Source of the DNA: Aegilops tauschii subsp. strangulata
Taxonomy: Eukaryota > Streptophyta > Magnoliopsida > Poales > Poaceae
Reading direction: 5' to 3'
DNA length: 64,000 nt
NCBI RefSeq assembly: GCF_002575655.3
Contig: NC_053037.3
Span: 505,122,544 to 505,186,543, forward strand
Shown: piece by piece, positions 34,643-45,741 of the stretch
Numbering within the stretch: position 1 is the stretch's first letter
Layout of the letters: every line of letters starts with the position of its first letter
The notes under the pieces: model-generated
Databases searched by the model: none
What the model was told of the DNA's origin: nothing
The model's input: only the letters and a program-made list of their open reading frames with translations
Program-made: the position numbers and the translations under genes

Positions 34643-35227
34643 ATGCCGCCGCGCCACCGGGAAACTTGGGGATACCGCAGCGTCCGCACGCGCCCCTCCG
34701 ACGGCTTCTCCGCCGAGATCCGGTTCCGCGGGATGCGCCTCGGCCTCGGCAATTTCGACACCGCCAACGAGGACGCCCGCGCGTACGACGCGGCAGCTTG
34801 GCGCCTCCGGTGGCCTCATAGAACATTGAACTTCCCCAACGTGCCGACGCGGGAGAGGGCGCAGGAGCTCGCGCCTCTGCCGCGGCTTGGCACCGACGAG
34901 GATCGTCGCGACAACCGGAGGCGGGAGCACCGTCTCGGCATCGCCGAGATGGACGAGGAAGCCATGGCACTGTGGCGCCAACACTTCCCGCAGGACATCA
35001 TCAACGACCCCGAGTTCTACGTGCAAAGGAGGGCGGAGAGGGATAAGAGGAGGGCGGAGCGAGCCGCCTATCGTGAGGACAAGCGTAGGCGAAAAGCGGA
35101 CGCTCAATTCAACATGAGGCTAGGAGCAGCGTCGCCCTGGGAATCCGACGACGATCGGTATCTTCACGCCTACAGTCAGACGTCGGAGGAGGACATCACC
35201 GAGGAGGAATCGGACGACGAGGAGTAG
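34643..35227 (+). CDS. AP2/ERF-domain-like protein, 194 aa
   Basis: The start at 34643 lies in CCACCATGCC, a good plant context. Residues 10-66 form an AP2-like DNA-binding domain: GYRSVRTRPSDGFSAEIRF, LGLGNFDTANEDARAYDAAA, then WRLRWPHRTLNFPN. The usual YRGV is YRSV, and the usual Trp of WLGTF is Leu, so DNA contacts may be altered. Residues 72-165 are highly charged and probably helical (RRAERDKRRAERAAYRE). The tail is very acidic (EEDITEEESDDEE) and could act as an activation domain. Canonical AP2 proteins are transcription factors. The frame is complete and has a TATA box. It lies in the CACTA, and the charged C-terminal half is unlike classical ERFs. Confidence 0.75.
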   Translation: MPPRHRETWGYRSVRTRPSDGFSAEIRFRGMRLGLGNFDTANEDARAYDAAAWRLRWPHRTLNFPNVPTRERAQELAPLPRLGTDEDRRDNRRREHRLGIAEMDEEAMALWRQHFPQDIINDPEFYVQRRAERDKRRAERAAYREDKRRRKADAQFNMRLGAASPWESDDDRYLHAYSQTSEEDITEEESDDEE

Positions 35228-35461
35228 TTGAATTATCTATTTTTTATCTATCAATGCTGAGAACTATCATGTACTCTCTAGTCTCTCTACTTCTCGATCT
35301 CAGCACTGTAAATGCTTTTTTAAAGCGCCGCGCATTGCGATTCTGTTAGAGATGCTCTAAGATGGCAGACGAGTGCTTTAATGTTGCCCACAAGATGCGC
35401 GAGTATTACTAGTAGTATATTTTTCTTGTCATGTTGAGATTTTAAAACCACGAGTGCGAAC

Positions 35462-36246
35462 ATGCAGAGTAGCAATGAAGACCAAACACGGGATATTGGG
35501 GACATCTTCAAGGAGCGTGGCAAGTTAAAGAGGAGCTGCACCGAACCTGTAAAACGAGCTTTGGTAAGTAACACCCTTCCAATTACTTCCGTTTAGCCTC
35601 GTGTTCTTCGATGTCTATATGTTGTAGTTTCTGTTTCTCTTAAGCCTGGTGTTCTTCGATGTGTAATAAGAAGAGTCTTAATCGTCCTAATGCTTTCGTT
35701 TTTAGCTTCATGTAGGAAGTGGGTGTTCTCACCTTGTAGTCTGTTTTTATATTTTTTTACTTTTCAATTCACTTCTCCAAGTTCTGTTTATCTGGCTTCT
35801 ACTAAATGGATCTGGGTTGCTCTGAGTATTGATCTAAAAAAGAAGTAACTTCATGTCAGGATGCAGTTCCTGCGAGGAGGGAAGTATGGTCAACCTCGAG
35901 ATCATGTTTCCAAAATGAGGCTGGATTACACACAAGGTGCCAGTTCCCTAATGATGCTGGATTAGACACAAGGTGCAAATTTCCAGATGATGTTGGATTA
36001 CACACAAGCCAGGTGGAGTCGTTAGCTGTTCGTCTCCTCGTGGCTCTAGTAAAGGCTGAAAGAAAGCGTGCAGCAGCCCTTGAGAATGTAGTTGAGTTCC
36101 TGAAGAAGCGAAAAGAGCAATCAGATGCTCTCTTCAACCAAGCCAAAGAAGAGATGGAAGAAGCCAGAAATAAGCTAGCAGAGGCAGAGCAGGCTAGGCG
36201 TCTCCTGCTATCTAAAACTGTTGTCAATACAAAATTTCCTTCATAA
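35462..36246 (+). CDS. Two-exon gene for a small coiled-coil protein (~162 aa)
   Basis: Exon 1, 35462-35563, ends TTG before GTAAGT. The intron 35564-35859 ends ATGTCAG. Exon 2, 35860-36246, keeps the frame. The protein has a basic N-terminal part (KERGKLKRSC), then three imperfect 12-residue repeats around GLHTR/GLDTR/GLHTS. A heptad-rich helix follows (ERKRAAALENVVEFLKKRK and the next 40 residues), likely a coiled coil. I recognise no named family. It lies 235 bp after the AP2-like ORF on the same strand. It could be a separate gene or the 3' part of a decayed CACTA gene. The upstream boundary is uncertain. Confidence 0.5.
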
Positions 36247-37732
36247 TAGCTAGGTTCAAATGTTTATCCAGTCAGCATGCCTGTTGTGATGTCCGTGCAT
36301 CTACTGATGTGGCACAAAATATTTTTTTCGGGTCATGTAATAACAGAAATTACTTTCCAAACAATAACAGACGAAGCATTGGACATGGTATAGTTCACGC
36401 GCAAGCCCGACATTCCAAGTTCAACTTCCACATCAAACTCATGTTCACAGATATCTGCACATTCATACATAATGTCCACAACCATGATTCACTTCAAAGC
36501 CAAAAAAAATGTGAGGAGAGTTATAAATAAAGAAAAACCTCTACTAGTTCCTGCTACCAGTGCGAGCACAACAAGTCAAGACCATGCGTAAATTAATTAT
36601 ATTTTAGTCATTTTTTGTGTTCTAAAATGCCTGCCGGCTCGCGGAAGGACGTGTTGCCGGCACACGCGCGGATTCAATGAAGGTAGGCGGGGCAGTCTTA
36701 AGCTGGTTGCATGCGGCGAGGAGGCGTGCTCAGCCAGGCCTGCAGCGAGTGGGGCCCTCTTGGCCCGCGCGCTGGTTCAATGCCTGCGCTATGAGAGGTC
36801 GCGTCCGTGTCAGAGCAATCACTCCCTCCAGTCCTTTTTTGTTTGGGTATAACAAAATCTCATTTTCCATTCACATTTTACAAGTAAAATTCGTGGACAA
36901 ACTCTGACCCAAAATACGATGGGGACTAGTGAACCAGAATGGAGGTGGTAGTTTTTTTTAATGAAGGAAGGGTTTCCCCTTCCGATTTTCATTACTGAAA
37001 ACCAGCATCTAAATCCCCTTCCGATCAATTACTACCAGGTTCAACATCTCGCAACATAAACCCATACAACCATACGCCAAGGAGGTACGTAGTACTATGA
37101 ATTCCATTTTCGCTCCATACCAATCGTTCTAAAAACTACTTAGTACTTATAACGCGCCATTGAAAATCGGAACTCTTAACCCCGCTAAAAATGATATTTT
37201 AAACGTGGCTACTCAATCTGTGGCAACTGGCGAGCCACCGCCTCCAAGTCGTTCACCTGTGGTCCCGACCATCAACTCCTATGGATCAAATTATCACGCG
37301 AGCTGACTATTCCTACAAAGGTGCTCCACCACATACTCGGTACCTGCGAATGCCGCAATCGTGCACCTAGGATTTTAGGGTTTATTTATTAACGTCGCCT
37401 TTACGTAACACTCATGTGTGCGAGACAGCGAGAGGCCGACTGCGTGCGTGCGCCTCTTCTCTTCGTATATGTACTCCACCGTTTTTCTGGTGTCCAAAAA
37501 ATTATAATAACTACTAGCAATGTGCCAATGCGTTGCCACACGATCAAAGTAGATTAATACATATTCACCGATTTGATAGAAAAAAGTCTAGTTTTGAAAT
37601 ACGTATATCACTAAAAATATGTTATGTTTCACTCAAAATATATTCCTTTGGCGGTTTTGATGAGATAAGGGAGGAATGTTGTTGGTTTCAAGATTTGAGA
37701 AGTGGTATATGTCTAATTTCTACTCTTACTAG
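36247..37732. other. Intergenic with a MITE-like remnant
   Basis: 36822-36952 begins ACTCCCTCCAGTCC and ends GAACCAGAATGGAGGTGG, a decayed Stowaway-like pair. No gene is seen in the rest. Confidence 0.45.
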
Positions 37733-38164
37733 CAAGATGTCCGTGCGTTGCACGGAACATCAAGATCTTGTGGGAGAAAAGGATGAACGAGGGAAGGCCA
37801 AATCTGCAAATGTGGTGAGGAGTGCGGGTAAATTGCCATATTTTTCTTCCTATCCGTCAGATATAAATCGGACGACCTACATTGCAGGATGGCAGGCCCA
37901 CCATCATCACCAACTCTGTTTTTTATCCCTACTCTTATAAAGCATTGTCGGTGATGATCGTGTGCCTGCCATCCTGCAATATAGGCCGTCCGATCTATAT
38001 CTGACGGATAGGAAGGAAACTATGGCAATTTTGCAAAAAGATACCCACACCCCTCTCCACATTTGCAAATAAGGCCTTCCCTCGTTCATCCTTTTCCCCC
38101 ACAAGATAAACTACTCATACAAATGCATCTTGATGTTCTGTGCAACGCATGGGCATCTTGCTAG
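37733..38164. mobile_element. Foldback element (long inverted repeat, ~430 bp)
   Basis: ACTAGCAAGATGTCCGTGCG at the left mirrors GCATGGGCATCTTGCTAGT at the right. Inside, GGATGAACGAGGGAAGGCC, ATCCGTCAGATATAAATCGG and TGCAGGATGGCAGGC recur inverted on the other arm, so almost the whole unit folds back on itself around a short AT-rich loop near 37920-37940. Related single arms lie at 21950-22160 and 34113-34380, all within the CACTA. Confidence 0.85.
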
Positions 38165-38633
38165 TTGTTGCAAAAAGGCCGTGTGTGTGTGAGAGAGAGG
38201 GAGAGTGGAGGAGGACGGAGTGCATGTGTGATAAAGACACAAAGAGTGTGTGTGCGATGGGTATCAGCTTAAAATGAGGCCATAGTGTGTGTGTGCACGA
38301 TCGAGAGGGCTTGTCTCAAGAAGGGAAGAAAAATCTACATAGATACAAGGAGCGGGAGAGAGACATGTATGCGATAGTGGAAGCACGAGTGTGCGGGTGT
38401 ATAAACCTATCTAGAGGCCAGTCGATAAATGTTTGTGAGATAAATACGAGTCAGGGTGCGAAAGCGAGAGTTTTGTGTGTGTGTGAGAGAGAGACGATAG
38501 TCGGGAAGGGGAGTGGAAGCAGGAGTTGTGTGTGTGTCTCTGAGAGAGAGGGGGGTGTCTGATCGGTAAACAAATGAATAATGTCAGTCTGGGATGGAGA
38601 CGAAAAGGAGACCGCAACAAATGTTGTGTCTAC

Positions 38634-38669
<36 letters not shown>

Positions 38670-39010
38670 AGTGGTATGAGTCATATCTAGAGACATATAG
38701 GGTGTGTGAGAGAATCCCATAGAGAGAAAGACAAAGTGAAATACGAGTGGAGACTGTGTGTGTGGCGGTGAAAAAGAAAGGTTAGGTACCGAGTGATACC
38801 AGAGAACAGTAGAGACGTGAGAGATAATGAAAACCGTGTAATGTATAATGATAGGGAGAGTGTGACACTTCTCAAGGGAGATGTCGAGAGACCGTGTTTG
38901 TGAGGATAGGAGAAACATGAAGTGAGCGTGCGGGTGAGCTGGACAAAAGGGAGTGATAGCTACATGAAGGAGCATGCATGCGAGAGAGATGGGCGTGAAA
39001 GGAGTGAACA
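38165..39010. repeat. Low-complexity GT/GA-rich stretch with a (GA)n tract
   Basis: Purine-rich GTGTGTG and GAGAGAG runs dominate, with a pure (GA)n tract at 38634-38665. ORFs on the minus strand here are compositional. Confidence 0.85.
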
Positions 39011-39573
39011 TAAAAGGGATTCAAATATTTGAATTCGAGATGATGATACATGTAATCCATACTCGAACCAAAATTGATCTATCAAACATGCGTACTCATA
39101 TGAATTCACGCGCATCTATGTTATTTAATATGTAGATATTACTGATCCATACATTTTAGTAGAACATAATTTGGTTATTTTTTTTGAATTCAACCTTAAG
39201 ATTTTGAGATCATTGTATTTGTAAATCATATTATACATATAAAGGAGCAGAATTCTTTGTTGTGCTTTTGAAAGTATATATAAAAATTGATGTATATAGA
39301 ATTTAATTCCAATTGAAAATGGATCCCGCCCGAAAAAAATAGAATACAAACGGGATTCGAATTGAGTTGGCACGGTAAACGTGCACTCTGCAAAATTTGA
39401 ATAAAGCGGGGAAAGTCGCAGTAACCGCCCGAAACCAAAATCTGCGAGATGGATATTACTACTGCCTATCCCTGCCACGCAAAGCCTATCTGCTGGATTT
39501 CTATAGGTTTCGATAGGGGTAGGTTTGTAATTTCACCCAAATGTGACGTAACCGCCTCTCACCCGGATTCATA
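39011..39573. other. AT-rich interval, no gene
   Basis: No recognisable feature. Confidence 0.5.
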
Positions 39574-39581
39574 CACGGTGG

Positions 39582-39860
39582 GCGCCAAAACACAGTGTGT
39601 CCTCGGCCGAAATCGACTCCCTCCCCGATTCATATTCATACACGGTGGGCGCCAAAAACAAACTCTCGTCGGCAAATATTCGGTGTATGCGAGATTACCG
39701 TCCTATCCCCAACCGACTAATATTGTTGTGATGTAGGAAATTTGAAATGGGGGCTAAGTTTGTAAATTTCCTCGCATTTGAGACAAGCGTGCCCTGAATA
39801 CATGGTTCCCCCCTTCCTCTCTACCTCCCTTTTCCCCATTCGTACTCCGTGGGCGCCAAA
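39582..39860 (-). promoter_or_regulatory. Three E2F-like sites upstream of the CACTA protein gene
   Basis: GCGCCAAA occurs at 39582-39589, 39649-39656 and 39853-39860, i.e. TTTGGCGC on the minus strand, which fits the plant E2F consensus TTTSSCGS. All three sit in the same wider word (GTGGGCGCCAAAA), so they arose by local duplication. They precede the C-rich leader and the exons at 41719-43892. Function is inferred only. Confidence 0.5.
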
Positions 39861-40768
39861 ACACCCTCTCCACCCCAGCCTCCTCCGTCCGCCACCCCAT
39901 CCACTGCCGTCCTCCTCCACCATGCCGGAGCTGATACCCCGACGCCACCGTCCATTACAAGAGATCGACCTCTCTCATCCACGGCTTCGGACCGGGATCC
40001 TTGCATCCCGTCCTCTTGCTTCATCCCCGCCGTCGTCCACCTTGCCGGCGCCGCTCCTACGACCGTCTCGTCCATGGCGCCCCGCCGCCACCGTCTACCC
40101 TCCTAGATCTGCTTCCACGCCGCCGACAGCCATCACGACCGCAGCACCGTCAAATTCTCAGCAGATGCATACACGGCGCCGCACCAGAGGCGGTACTCTT
40201 TCGAAGTTGCCTTTGCTTTACTCTGATTTCTTGTCTTGGTTGCGAAGTTGCCTTTGTCCGGTTTGCACCTTCAGATCCGCCATGGCACGCTCAACACTGT
40301 ACTCCCAATGCTTATGGTTTTCCCCTTTTATATTCCACACTAGTTAAATCACAGTAGACTAAATTTCAAAATTGGGTCAGTCAATTTTTCAGAGCTCGCC
40401 GGAGTTCGCCGGTGCGAACGAAGGGGCTCGGGTGGTTGTGGGGCCTCGCCGAATGAAGAAAACTCGACACGGGTGGGGGCGGGGGCGGGGGTGGGGGTGG
40501 CGGAGGAACACAGACCGTGGGGGCCGGTGGTCCGGCCGGCGGCCCGTGCGGTGTTCTGTATGGGAAGAATCAGAGATGAGGAAGAAGAAGGGTTAGGAGA
40601 CGTAGGATCTTCATCCAACCGCCTGAAATGGTCGAGAGACAGCTGTGAGTTGCATTCTTAATGCGCTCTGGTTCATCATGTGTGGGCACTGCGCAACCAA
40701 CATTTTATTATCCAAAATCTGCTTGCTCTTCTTTACCATGATCCTCTTCCGTTCTTCTTTAATATGTA
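39861..40768 (+). other. C-rich leader or first-exon region of the CACTA gene
   Basis: A Pro/Ser-rich open stretch follows ATG at 39922, without a recognised domain. It may be the 5' end of the gene at 41719, but the splicing cannot be fixed from sequence alone. Confidence 0.4.
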
Positions 40769-40931
40769 CTTTCTCCATTCCTAAATACAAGTCTTTGTAT
40801 AGATTCCACCATGGACTACATATGGAGCAAAATGAGTGAATCTACAATCTAACTAAAATGTATCTGGATACATCTGTATGTGATCCATAGTGGAAATCTC
40901 TACCAAGACTTATATTTTGGAACGGAGGGAG
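40769..40931. mobile_element. Stowaway MITE, 163 bp
   Basis: CTTTCTCCATTCC at the left and GGAACGGAGGGAG at the right are terminal inverted repeats with TA outside. The interior (ATACAAGTCTTTGTATAGA and a matching inverse near 40905) is typical of the Thalos-like group. Confidence 0.8.
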
Positions 40932-41718
40932 TATGATAGTAGTACAGTATGTTCCTTGTACTGAAGATGAGCAGGGACATTTGCAGTGTAGAGGTCTATA
41001 CGGTCGGTTGCGATGGACACTTTGAGCCTCTTTGATTCGTAGGATTTTGTAAACATAGGAATAGGATTTGTAGTGACCTGCCTACTTGAATCCTATAAGA
41101 ATGGCAACGAAATGCGGGGAGCTGTGTCGCCTTTGAGAGTTACACTGGTATTAACAGTACCACACCTTCAGTTGAAGAGAACTGGTATCCAAAGCCTTTC
41201 TAGCCGTACCGGCAGTACTAGCACATATATTCCAGCAAGTTCCACTTTGCTGATTTTACTCTGATGCTTACGGTTTTCCCCGTTATATGTACACTATGAT
41301 CTGTGTAGCTGCTTTGTGTCGCACTAGCAGCAGTCCACTCTTGAAGCTAAACACTGCAATGACTTACAAAATTGGCACCAAGGCATTGAGCGCCATTCTG
41401 GATGCAATGAATCTCATACGCTCCCCACCTGTTGATTCTTGTTCAGAATATGATCCTAATGACTAGCTAACCTCGAGGAGTCAAAGGCAGATGGCCTGTC
41501 CTGTTCACCCGTCAAGGTGCCTGTTCTAATTTGGCAAGGTTTTATTGATTGCGCGTATCTTGCATATGTTGTCTTGCATTTCTTCTACTTTGTTGCACCG
41601 CCATCTGCTTAGTTTACTCATCATATATGTCGAGATGCCATGCCCATCCATTATCAATACATATTCCATCTGTCATCATACCATATTTTTTCACTCAAAT
41701 GCTGTTCTTGTGCATCAG

Positions 41719-43892
41719 ACATCAAAAAGGAAGAGGGTCATTGCCGAACCTGAAGGAGCACCAGCAAAGTCCTTGAAAACGTGGTGGTGCCGGATAAATC
41801 AGACAACACCCCACTTATATTGACTGTACAACCAGTGACACAAAACGTAGGACCGACTCCAGCAGACTGTACCCATACTTCACTGGCCACACCACTAGCC
41901 CCACCACACAGGACCTGCATTCTAGCAAAAGGTATACCGATTTCATTTGCCATAGCACCAGCCGTACCACAGAAAAATCCCTCTCCAGCAAAAATTACAG
42001 CAAGCCCACCGGCCGAAGGCCTATCCCAACTGCAGAGACGGCCAATTCCTCCAGATTGGAACCCCATTCCATTTATTCCCAGTTTAAAAGACAATGCTTT
42101 CAATGTTGTTAGGGACTACGTGCATATATTCCCATCATGGCAAGATTATAGTGAAGACAAACACCATTTTCACATCTTCCTGTCCAACTTACGTGTAATT
42201 GCTATTATTCATGGTTATTATTTTCCTGTTTTCTACTAATTGAACACATCAATGATTTACATTACATTGTTGTAACTAGGCGAGGATCAATCTGGATAGT
42301 CATGACGAGCAAAGCTTGCTTGTGCTTTTCAAGGAAGCATTGCAGCAGTATCGGTGTTACCTGAGGAAATCACACTTTGAAGGCAAGTCTATAAACGAAT
42401 TTCCGGTGAAGTCTCCTGTGCTAAACTTTGAAGACATTGAATGGAAAAACCTTGTTATGCACTGGTCTCGTTCCCAGGATGAGGTACAGTCTATGAAATC
42501 ACATGAAAATTTGAACTTCTACTTTTCCGCATGTGCCTTACGGATCTTTTTTGCAGGAAACCTGCTCGAAGAAGAATTCCGGCTTGAAAAGAACGACAAG
42601 ATATCACAAATATGCTGCCCGCTGCTTTGCTCTTGTTAGTACCTATTGTCCTGTATCACTGTACTTGCATACATACCTGGTTCATTATGTGACAGCAGTA
42701 TGCATGATAGCTTGCTTATCAATTGTTCGCTCCAAATTATCTGATCTGTATGAATGGTTACATTAGTGTAGAATATATCCAATGCCAATGAATTTTTTTA
42801 GCTCTGCATTGTTCTTGTAAGTACATGTTGTCCTTTATCAGTGTACTTATATTGACAGGTAGTTGTTCATGTACCATCACTCTGCAGCTTATTTTCCTTT
42901 GCCCTCCATTTTCTACACATCAGATCTATATTTACTCTTACCATAAGGTTGGTACTGAAGAAGTTTAGTTGTGCATTGCTCTTGGCTGTACCTTTTGCCT
43001 GTATCACTGCACTTACATTTATAGCTACTTGGTTATGTAGCATCACTCTTCATCTTATCTTAAATATTCTCCATTTTTTCGTATATTATCACATCTATAT
43101 TTACTCTTAACAAAATGTAGAATAAAGGCAATGCTTATGAAGAAGATTCTGTGGTAAACTTCTTGAATTGCCCCCCCCCCCCATCAGCATGGACAAGGGC
43201 TTTATAGAGCCTGTCTTCACCAATAATGTAAGTTTGTCCTTCTCAATCCTTCAAACTTTGTTGTGTATATTTGGTTAGGCATGACTGCAACTGCTGTTTA
43301 TTTTTGGTGTTTGCATCAAATTGCATGTCTAAAGTTTATTATGTAGTTCATAAACAAAAGTTTATCCTTCTCAATTTAAGTTATTAGTTGTACAACCAAG
43401 TTCCTTCTTCATACCATGTAAATTAAACTATACAGAGCAAGTGATCTTCTTTTGCACTGCATGTATGCTTCTGTTCTTCATCCGTAATCCAGTGGTGTGG
43501 TGAACCTACCCACTACAGCACAATGTCATATTCTGCAATGTCTTAACTATGAACAATGTCATATCATTCTACTATTATTTAAACCGTCTCTTTATTTGCC
43601 AATCTGAAATGGTATAAATTGACAGCACACTAACCATTGATACTTATGAGTTCTTGATCTGTAATCCAGTGGTGTCGTGAAGCTGCCAACTCCTTCACAA
43701 TGTCATTTCCTGCCATGTCTTGACCTGAACAATACCATATTGTGTTAATGCAATTTTAAACTGTGTCACTTTATTCGTCAGTAAGAAATGTGATGAATTG
43801 TCAGCATTGATACTTTTATGTGCAAAACCTGTCACCTGTCTGCTTGTTTATCTTTCAGAGTGAGGAAGATATAAGTGTTGAACAAGCGTAGT
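41719..43892 (+). pseudogene. CACTA second-protein gene (TNPA/Transposase_24-like), degenerate, about five exons
   Basis: Exon 41719-42192 begins after a CAG acceptor (SKRKRVIAEPEGAPAKS), has a one-base frameshift near 41782, and ends SNLR before GTAATT. Exon 42280-42483 (ARINLDSHDEQSLLVLFKEA, FEGKSINEFPVKSP, DIEWKNLVMHW) joins in phase and ends before GTACAG. Exon 42557-42638 starts ETCSKKNSG. Exon ~43120-43228 (DKGFIEPVFTNN) has a poly-C frameshift, and a last short exon ends near 43892. The set matches the plant Ptta/En/Spm protein family, which binds subterminal repeats of CACTA elements. The frameshifts suggest it is non-functional. It supports the assignment of the whole block to a CACTA. 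Confidence 0.75.
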
Positions 43893-44189
43893 CTCATCAT
43901 CTTGCTCAGCTGCTTGCGCTGCAGCTCCCCAGCAGGGCTAACCTTTCTTGAACTCTATTGAAGTGCTGTCGGTTTTGTATATTATTTTTTCGGCGTGTTT
44001 ATTTGCACTGGTGGCGATCTTTGATGCCCAGTGTATGTAATCTGCTGTCTGCTTGTGCTTTATTATCATAGTGGCGAACTTTGATGCCCGGTGGATGTAA
44101 TATGCCGTAATTTCTTTATTGTATAGTCTATGTTTTTTCTTATTCACAATGCTGCAGTTATTTTATTGTATATATATCCTGTCTTCGCA

Positions 44190-45300
44190 GTAAACCGGCC
44201 AAACCGTAAAATTACGGTACATAATCGGGCCGTCATGCAATCACGATGTATGGTCCGCATCATGGGCCCTGTCATCTTGGTCCGTTAAAAGGCCAAAAGT
44301 AAACTGACCCACTAGTAGATTCGGGCCTTTAATAGGCCGAGTAACCCCCGACCCTCTTTTCGCAAGAAAACTCAATGGGCTTTTAGGAGGCTGAGAAGTA
44401 GGTTGGGCCTGAAACGTGCCGAACAGCTCACGGGCTGGCAGCAGCCCGAAATGGACCCCGACCCATGATTGTGCGAATCAAATCATGGGCTTTTAACAGG
44501 CCAAAATTGTCTCGGTCCTTGTTTGGCCCAATCAGATATAGGCTGCGAGCAGGCCGGATGCAAACCGGGCCGTAGTTAGGCCCAACTATATGACGGGCTT
44601 TTAACAGGCCGAAATTAATATAGGGCCGAAATGTTAAACGGACCCTTAACAGGCCGAAACTAATATCAAGTCGAATTACTAAATGGGCCTTTAGCAAGTG
44701 GGCCCAAAAGCATAGCGTCCAGTTGACGGGCCGAATCTGATATGGGCCATAATTTAGCCCAAAGCCTCTTAAAGGGCCGGACCTGATCTGGGCCGTAATT
44801 TGGCCCAGAACGTGGTAGGCTTTTAACGGGCCGGATCTCATATGGGCCATTATTAGGCCCAGAACGTGGCAGGCCATTAATGGACCGGATCAAATATGGG
44901 CCGACATTTGCCAAAACATGGCAGCCAGTTAATGGGCCGGCCTACTAGGTTCCTAAAAATCTTGTGGGCCTATAGCTGGGCCAGCCCATTAATGTCGGCG
45001 AAATCTCGTGGGCCTTTAGGGCCGGCCCATTATGATCCGCAAGTATCTTGTGGGCCTTTACCTGGGCCGGCCCATTATGGCACACAAAAATCTTGTGGGC
45101 CTTTACCTGGGTCGGCCCATTATGGCCCGCAAAATCTTGTGGGCCTTTTGCTAGGCCAGCCCATTATGGTCCGCAAAACCTCGTGGGCCTTTAGCTGGGC
45201 CGGCCCATTATGGTCCGCAAAATCTCGTGGGCCTTTAGCTGGGCCGGCCCATTATGGTCCGCAAAATCTTGTGGGCCTTTAGTTGGGCCGGCCCATTTAA
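44190..45300 (+). repeat. Right subterminal repeats, with a ~46-bp tandem array
   Basis: About eight units from 44930 to 45297 have the form GGGCCGGCCCATTATGG, then CGCAAAATCTTGTGGGCCTT. To the left, 44190-44930, lie more diverged 60-65-bp units with GGGCCGAA and GGCTTTTAACAGGCC. Such clusters next to a CACTA end are the usual transposase-binding region. The word differs from the left-arm words. Confidence 0.88.
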
Positions 45301-45708
45301 AATTTATGGGCCGGTCCACGTGTCAACATATCATAGGCGCGTCTCGCCCATTGGATGAGTGACACCTGTGCCAACGCGGAGCTGACACGTGTTTCCTCCA
45401 GCCAATGATGATTTTACACGTGGAAAATCCCCATTGGTCCGGGCTGTTAACGGGTTATCGGATCCAAAACCGGACCCGATAGCTTAACGGCGTTCCGTTA
45501 CGGTGGATGCCACGTGTCGGTCACCCTTGACGAAAGCACTTCTGTGACGCGCGATTTATCGTCATGGAAGTGGACACTTCCGTGATGATAATTTTGGTAA
45601 TGTCATGGAACACTTCTACGACAGCACAGGTATGACTATCTTGATTCTGTCATAAAATCGTCATGGATGTACATGCATGACAAAAAACGCGACCTACTAT
45701 GACAAACA

Positions 45709-45741
45709 CGTATCATCACGAAAGTGTATTTTTTTGTAGTG
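45709..45741 (-). repeat. Right terminal inverted repeat of the CACTA
   Basis: The minus strand starts CACTACAAAAAAATACAC; compared with the left end, about 20 of the first 26 positions agree. Confidence 0.8.

Larger units (their letters stand above)
14919..45741 (+). mobile_element. Giant CACTA (En/Spm) transposon with nested elements and gene cargo
   Basis: The left end is CACTACAAAAAAGACAC; the right end, read on the minus strand, is CACTACAAAAAAATACAC. Flanking triplets ATC (14916-14918) and ATT (45742-45744) both align to GTC in the paralogous uninterrupted LTR at 25454-27124, so this is one insertion with a 3-bp duplication, one base mutated. Both ends have dense subterminal repeats, and a degenerate CACTA protein gene lies at 41719-43892. 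At 30.8 kb (about 29 kb without the nested solo LTR) it is far longer than usual. No TNPD transposase was found, so it is likely non-autonomous. An alternative is that two related CACTAs fused. Confidence 0.78.

Noticed and set aside
38411..39011. 186-aa minus-strand ORF
   Set aside because: It translates a GA/GT-rich low-complexity tract.
44428..45282. ORFs across the right subterminal array, and a CRISPR-like look of its regular units
   Set aside because: Units are adjacent homologous repeats without unique spacers, in a plant transposon arm; not CRISPR and not coding.
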